This document shows positions 37,076 to 64,000 of a stretch of 64,000 nucleotides of DNA, piece by piece. Location of the stretch: contig JAUIRK010000945.1 of NCBI GenBank assembly GCA_030549495.1, positions 1,881,501 to 1,945,500 on the forward strand, read 5' to 3'. Below the pieces are notes generated by a model. It saw only the letters and a list, made by a program, of their open reading frames with translations. It did no database searches and was not told the origin of the DNA. Positions within the stretch are counted from its first letter, which is position 1. Each line of letters starts with the position of its first letter. The position numbers and the translations under genes are program-made. The DNA is from Nectonema munidae. Taxonomy: Eukaryota; Nematomorpha; Nectonematoida; Nectonematidae.

Positions 37076-39008
37076 GGAGTCGGGTCTATCAATTAAAAGG
37101 TATGAAGTCGTGAATTTAAATTTGACCATTTAAAATTTTTAGAAGAAAATTTGCTACAAACGTTAAATTGTCCATTCATAAGTTTTACGCCAAAAATTTG
37201 TAAATAATTTATCGTAATTATAGATGTTATCTTATGAAATTGTAAATAAGGTAATAAATAATTAGTAATTATAATTCTAAAACTAATAAAAATAATTAAC
37301 ATTGTTAAATTTTGATAAACTTATGAACTTTATTTTTTAAATTTAGACCTTTTTAAAAACTGGAGCAGAAACTAATTAATATTAAATTTTTGTAGTTTAA
37401 ACTTAAGGTAATTATGGTTTTTAAATGATGTTGTATTTATTAACAATATAATTTTTTATTATTTGATTTAATTAAGTTTAAAATTATTTGATTTATTTAT
37501 GTTTTTCATTAAAATTTTTTAAATGTATAGATATTTTACAAATGTGTAACTATGATAAAGTATGTATCTCATCTTGTTTATAGTCTATTAATAGTTTTCC
37601 ATTTTTTACATTAAAATATAAATATTTTTCTTAAAAAGAATATTCCTACTTAATGAGTCTCTTTTTAATTTAAGCAGAATTACGAGGGAAAGGGTTTTGT
37701 GATGAAAATCTAAAGAAATGTTTTTTTGTGAATGATTAATTATTCTCACAAGAAATAGTTTGCTCACATCTTAACAAAAAAATCGTCCCCTCGGGTTTCT
37801 GTTTGACTTAAATAGAAAAAGACTCATTTAGTCTATCTTTTTAATAAAAAATTTTTATATTATGTTATTATATTCTTGGCTTATATTTACTAATACATAT
37901 TATGAGTATCCTCCTGTCTCATCCTTCTGTTATATGTATATTTTTCAATAATATATTCTTTTCATCTAACATTTTTAAAAGTCATCCACCAATTATGATT
38001 GATTCCAAAGAATAACTAAGTATGCAAATTGTTTCGTTATCCTCACTATAAACATATGAATAATGGTTGTAAACATATTACTAATGTTTGTAAATGTATG
38101 ACTAATTATTGCAAGTATTAGATTTAAATCTGTTGGGTCTGTTTGGTCATTACTACGTTTTGTCAGAGAAAAACAAGGGTCATTTTATTTCTGAGGCAAT
38201 ACTTTTGATTTTGGTAGTTGAATGAAAACGTAATATTATTATATCGAGTTAGAAATAGATGAATTAATTGATATAACAACACAATGAATTAAAATTTTTA
38301 TAAATCATCAAATTTAAGTAAGTTGATAAACTTAAATTTATACAAATTGTAAAAATAGAGGGACTTCTTATAAACTAGTCGTAAAGCTATTTTTGCTAAA
38401 CGAATAATTTTATTGCATCGAATTTTATATTGTAAACAAATGCTGAACAATAATGCCTTATATATTAATAAATTTATCTCAGTAGGAGTGAGTTTTAACA
38501 CTATTGTAATTTACTGAGAATTTAGTTCAAACTACTAGAAATAAAATTATGCTTTGATTTTTATCTATAAACAGGACTAAATAGTAAAAAGTTTCAATGT
38601 TTTCTAAACAAAGTTTAGGAATAATAATTGTTCACATTGAAAGAAGGATTATTATTAGAAAGAATGAAAGAAATATAGTTAAACTTTCATGTATAAATGA
38701 TTGGGAGAAATTGACTAATTATTAGTCAACTGTTTTATTGTTTTCATTCCCAAATATTTTTTTACAAACTAGTATTTTAATTTTTGGGAAATTTGATCTT
38801 TTTTATTTTTTTTTAAAATTTATTTTTCTTTGTGATTTTTTTATTCTATGAATTAATGAAGACTATTAGTGAAAAGTAAAGTATGGTAAAAACAAGTAAC
38901 CTATTTCTTTATTCTATTTGTGAATTAAGCTTTGCGTTAATATAATTTATTATTTTTGCAGAAAGGGCTATTTTCTTTCATTTTTGTCCTATCTAAACTC
39001 GATTTGCA
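37076..39008. other. AT-rich DNA upstream of DDX49
   Basis: No gene recognised. This stretch must include the DDX49 promoter and 5' UTR, but no specific element could be assigned. A short palindromic block 'gactaattattagtc' lies at about 38713. Confidence 0.4.
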
Positions 39009-60874
<21,866 letters not shown>

Positions 60875-61256
60875 ATTTTTTTTATATTCAATTCTTCCGC
60901 TTCTTTGATTACTTTTCCTGTGTTCCCCAAATTTTACGGCCGTTATAGTTAATTTCCTTCTCTCGCGCCATTATTTAGAAGTTTCGAGATGTTTGTATTT
61001 TCACACACTACCACTATATTAAACAAGTCCATTTTTTTTGAATTTTTTCTTCAGGTTAAAAAAAATTATCAGAAGGATACATCAGTTCCATATAAATTCG
61101 ATTAAGCAAATTTTTCTTGTTATTTTTTCTCTTCGAAGAGGAAGATTTTTTAAATGGAGAGACAAAAATTAGTTTCAAATCATAATTTTCCTTCTTAAAT
61201 GTCTAAAGTTGTGTTTTTTATAACTTAAAAGTAGTACAACTTATAGCAATTTTTTA
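60875..61256. other. DDX49 downstream DNA
   Basis: No canonical poly(A) signal stands out in the first 150 bp after the stop. AT-rich, nothing else recognised. Confidence 0.4.
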
Positions 61257-61435
61257 ATTATTAAAGACTAGGTTTATCTTTCTATACTAAAAGAATAGAA
61301 ATATTCTTCATCAATTAGGATTTTACTATTTTACGATTTTCACATTTAAATATATAATAAGATCTGGCAAGTTGTCTCCCCGGAGGTCTTGCCAGACCTC
61401 TGATAATAAATAATTGTTATTCGATGTACTATTTC
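61257..61435 (+). repeat. Dispersed repeat family A, copy 3 (hairpin part)
   Basis: Near-identical to 57622-57822, including the hairpin agatctggcaag (61360-61371) and cttgccagacct (61388-61399). One arm base differs between the copies, leaving an imperfect stem here. Confidence 0.8.
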
Positions 61436-63222
61436 ATTGAATAGTACATCGAATTGAATTTTAATATTGATTAAAAACATGCTTCCTGGAGATAGTTGTG
61501 ATATTTTAGATTTGATATTCAAAGTCGTGTGAGAACAAAATGCTTCCTATCGTTTTCGTATGAAACGTCTCTTTACCAATTACTGCAACAAATGATAACT
61601 TGAGTCTTCCAATAAAAATTTTATATTAATTACTATCCCAGGGTGTAATTTACTCTCGTTTCAATCACTAGTAAACAATGTGCTTACATACATTTTCAGG
61701 GTTGTTTACAAGTGTTGAATTTCTTCTCTCAAAAAAGCTATGGATTTTAGATTGATGCGTAAAGAACTGCAATACCCAAAGTTTGAATTGAGAGTTTTCA
61801 TATCCAGAGTTGCGGATTTGCAGCTCCATAAAAATGTTTTTTTTTGAAAAAATTTATTTAGTACCAGTGCAAATGCGCTAGACATTCTCTAACTCGTATT
61901 GGAAGAATTTAAAATGGAATGTAAAAAATTAGTAAAGTCTAAAAAAATATATATTTTTTATCATTATAGCTTTATTAAAAAATAAAACAAAAAGGGAAAA
62001 TTTAAACCAAAACTTCAAGAACAAACTGATAAACGAAAATGTTCACCGACTCTTACATGTTTTGTAATGACACATAAAAAGTTTCTAGCACGTATTTAGA
62101 TATCGATTTTACTTCTAGTACTTGATAGAAAAGAAATTCAAATGATATTTTTAAAAAGATACAATAAATATATTTTTTAACAATTTTTAATTTTAAGAAA
62201 AAGTGTTAGTGCTATTTTAACAAATCTGACTTGTTGACAAAAAGTAAAATTTACTGACTTATTTTTTGTATATAATATTTTTTAATAATTTGTAGGCTAC
62301 CTGGGCAAACCAAACCACTTCAAATAGCCTTTCAAGGTTTAGTAAAATACAAATGTTATACTATCAGTAATCTGATGTTATTTTTATATATAAAAATCAT
62401 ATGACAAAATTTCAGCTTATAGACACGTTATTTCTCAAGTGCATCAACTTTCAATAATTTGTAGGCTACCTGCGCAAAACAAAAAAACAAATCACTACGA
62501 AGAGTTACTTAGCTGTAATCGAATTCATAAATTTTGAAGTTATAATATTGATAAAATGTTCTAACATAAAATAATGATTTGAAAATAATAATTTATTGTT
62601 GTAATATTATTATAAAAATTACTCCATAAAGTTAAAAGAAACATAAAAAAGAAGCTATAAAATACGTTGTTTATAATTGGCATGAACCAAATATAGGTAT
62701 AAAAACAAATTTGTAATAAAAATGAACAGGAAAAATTTTGAGGCATATTGTAATGATAATGTTTACATTTTCCAAAATTTTTAACATTGGCTTTAATTTC
62801 TTCCATATCCATGGATAAATCCTTCATACCCATATGTTCTGAATATCGCAGAAAGTTAATTTAAAAAATAATTACCAAAAAGTTTAATACTTATATGTTA
62901 AAATTTTAGATGCTAGAGATTCTATATTTCCATAAAAAATAAAGCTTCAGAGATGATTAATTGTAAACCTTTTGCATTGCTACGTTTCTCACCCAATGGG
63001 TGGAGTTGCATTGTAGAAAAAATATTGAATTAAAATGGATAAAATAGAGAAATATATGGAGAGATCGCATATCAGATATCATCACGAAGATTTTCAACCT
63101 TGACATTGTAGAAGTAGTACTCCAGCACTAGCATTTCCGCACCGCGAACGTAATGAAAGCTTATGGGGTATGGCGAGCAGCAATTCTGAGTATCCTAAAA
63201 AGAAATTCAAATTTTTCAAAGA
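61436..63222. other. AT-rich DNA, nothing recognised
   Basis: No gene seen. The block 'aataatttgtaggctacctg' occurs twice, near 62286 and 62455, about 170 bp apart, suggesting a decayed tandem unit. Confidence 0.5.
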
Positions 63223-63284
63223 GGAGTTTAGTTTGTCTTCTCTCATACACACAAGGTCTCGGGTTCGATTCAGCATCAAACTGC
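63223..63284 (+). repeat. tRNA-like pseudogene or SINE head
   Basis: Contains 'cgggttcgattcag', close to a polymerase III B box, with end segments ggagttt and aaactgc that pair at six of seven positions. At 62 nt it is too short for a tRNA (the D-arm region is reduced), so it is probably a tRNA-derived relic. Confidence 0.35.
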
Positions 63285-63310
63285 TTTTTTTACTCATACA
63301 CACTTTTGGC

Positions 63311-63508
63311 AAGAGTAGCAGTGGCGTAGCCAGAGGGGGCAAGGGGGGCAGTGCCCCCCCCCCCCCCCTTCAAATAAATACCTTTTCTGCCCCCCCCCCC
63401 CCCCCCCCCCCAAATAATTTTATTTCCAATATGCTTGCCCCCCTAAATTCCTTGCATGCCCCCCCCCCCCCCCAACTTCCATTTTTTGGCTACGCCACTG
63501 AAGAGTAG
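63311..63508. mobile_element. hAT MITE with perfect 8-bp target duplication
   Basis: The 182-bp element 63319-63500 begins CAGTGGCGTAGCCAGA and ends (reversed) CAGTGGCGTAGCCAAA. It is flanked by identical aagagtag (63311-63318 and 63501-63508). The inside is dominated by G-runs then long C-runs. Eight-base duplications and CAGTGGCG-type ends are typical of hAT MITEs. The perfect duplication suggests a recent insertion. Confidence 0.9.
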
Positions 63509-64000
63509 CCAAGATATATCCATTTTAATTAAACGCTTCAATCAAGTTTAGGATTCATCATTTGTGACATCTTTTTCACAGAATAATATGAATCATTTAT
63601 TGTAGAATAGTAAGCGGTATACAAGTCCAAATATCGCGATATTTTTATTAATTTTGAACGCGATAGCATTTGTTAGCTGGAGAAATTCTTTTAATGGGGC
63701 AGGAATGATCTTAGATTTACCAGGCACAGCCAGTTGATTTTAGAAGCTCTCAAATTTATTTCAAAGCGATATTGTATACAAATTTTGATATAAATGATTT
63801 TATTTTTTATCAAAAGTGTGCTGCGTATATTCGTAAATTTAAAAACGAAAAAAAAGCCTAAAAATTGTAATAAGAATAGGCATTTTAATAGGAACACATT
63901 TTTAGGTTCGTTCAAAAAAGATAAATTCTTTTTTAATAAACCTATGCTAAAAAGATAAATTCTTTTTTAGCTTAACCCTCGCATAGCCACCCAGGGCTGG
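63509..64000. other. AT-rich DNA, nothing recognised
   Basis: The window ends in AT-rich sequence without a recognisable gene. 'aaaaagataaattcttttt' occurs twice near 63916 and 63951. Confidence 0.5.

Noticed and set aside
38700-38750. Palindrome like the subterminal repeats of the 49.7-51.9 kb piggyBac element
   Set aside because: No TTAA terminus or second end could be found near it; similarity over about 30 AT-rich bases is not enough.
63223-63284. Functional tRNA gene
   Set aside because: Too short by about 10 nt, reduced D arm and one mismatch in the acceptor-like stem.

Overview
This is nuclear DNA from an animal, most likely an AT-rich invertebrate (arthropod-like or cnidarian-like; the sequence does not settle which). 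The signs are spliceosomal introns with GT..AG ends, three recognisable conserved animal genes, and intergenic and intronic DNA built from LINEs, hAT, piggyBac and Tigger elements, MITEs, a tRNA-like tandem array and long microsatellites. There is no bacterial, organellar or free-virus organisation.

Three host genes can be reconstructed exon by exon, and each joins into one uninterrupted frame. (1) A cyclophilin (peptidyl-prolyl isomerase), + strand, 13549-14289, has four exons and introns of 49-77 bp. It has two in-frame start codons that would give a mitochondrial-type and a cytosolic form. (2) NDUFAF5, the mitochondrial complex I assembly methyltransferase-like protein, - strand, 20470-31101, has eight exons and 321 aa. 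(3) DDX49/Dbp8, the DEAD-box helicase of 18S rRNA maturation, + strand, 39009-60874, has nine exons and 421 aa. The cyclophilin and NDUFAF5 converge; NDUFAF5 and DDX49 diverge.

Layout: 1-13,200 is a graveyard of nested mobile elements. It holds an I-type LINE piece, a CR1-group LINE, a 3.3-kb TTAA-flanked non-autonomous piggyBac-like element, a hAT transposase, a LINE RNase H region, and a second CR1-group LINE in reverse. Then come the cyclophilin (13.5-14.3 kb), an E-box-bearing 25-bp minisatellite (16.3 kb), NDUFAF5 (20.5-31.1 kb; its largest intron carries a tandem tRNA-like SINE array), an inverted piece of the piggyBac-like element (32.2-33.3 kb), an unclassified transposon-like gene (34.3-35.9 kb), and DDX49 (39.0-60.9 kb). 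The DDX49 introns hold a ~300-bp (CA)n tract, LINE tails, a strong foldback, a decayed piggyBac and, in intron 6, a three-level nest. The last 3 kb holds a young-looking hAT MITE.

The most striking item is that nest. An old dispersed repeat was split by a GC-rich Tigger (pogo) element with TA target duplication. The Tigger transposase reading frame was then split by a polyadenylated insert whose proteins resemble a nucleoprotein of a negative-strand RNA virus. It appears to be a fossil, non-retroviral endogenous viral element flanked by an unusually long ~69-bp direct duplication. All assignments come from reading the sequence; no database search was run.
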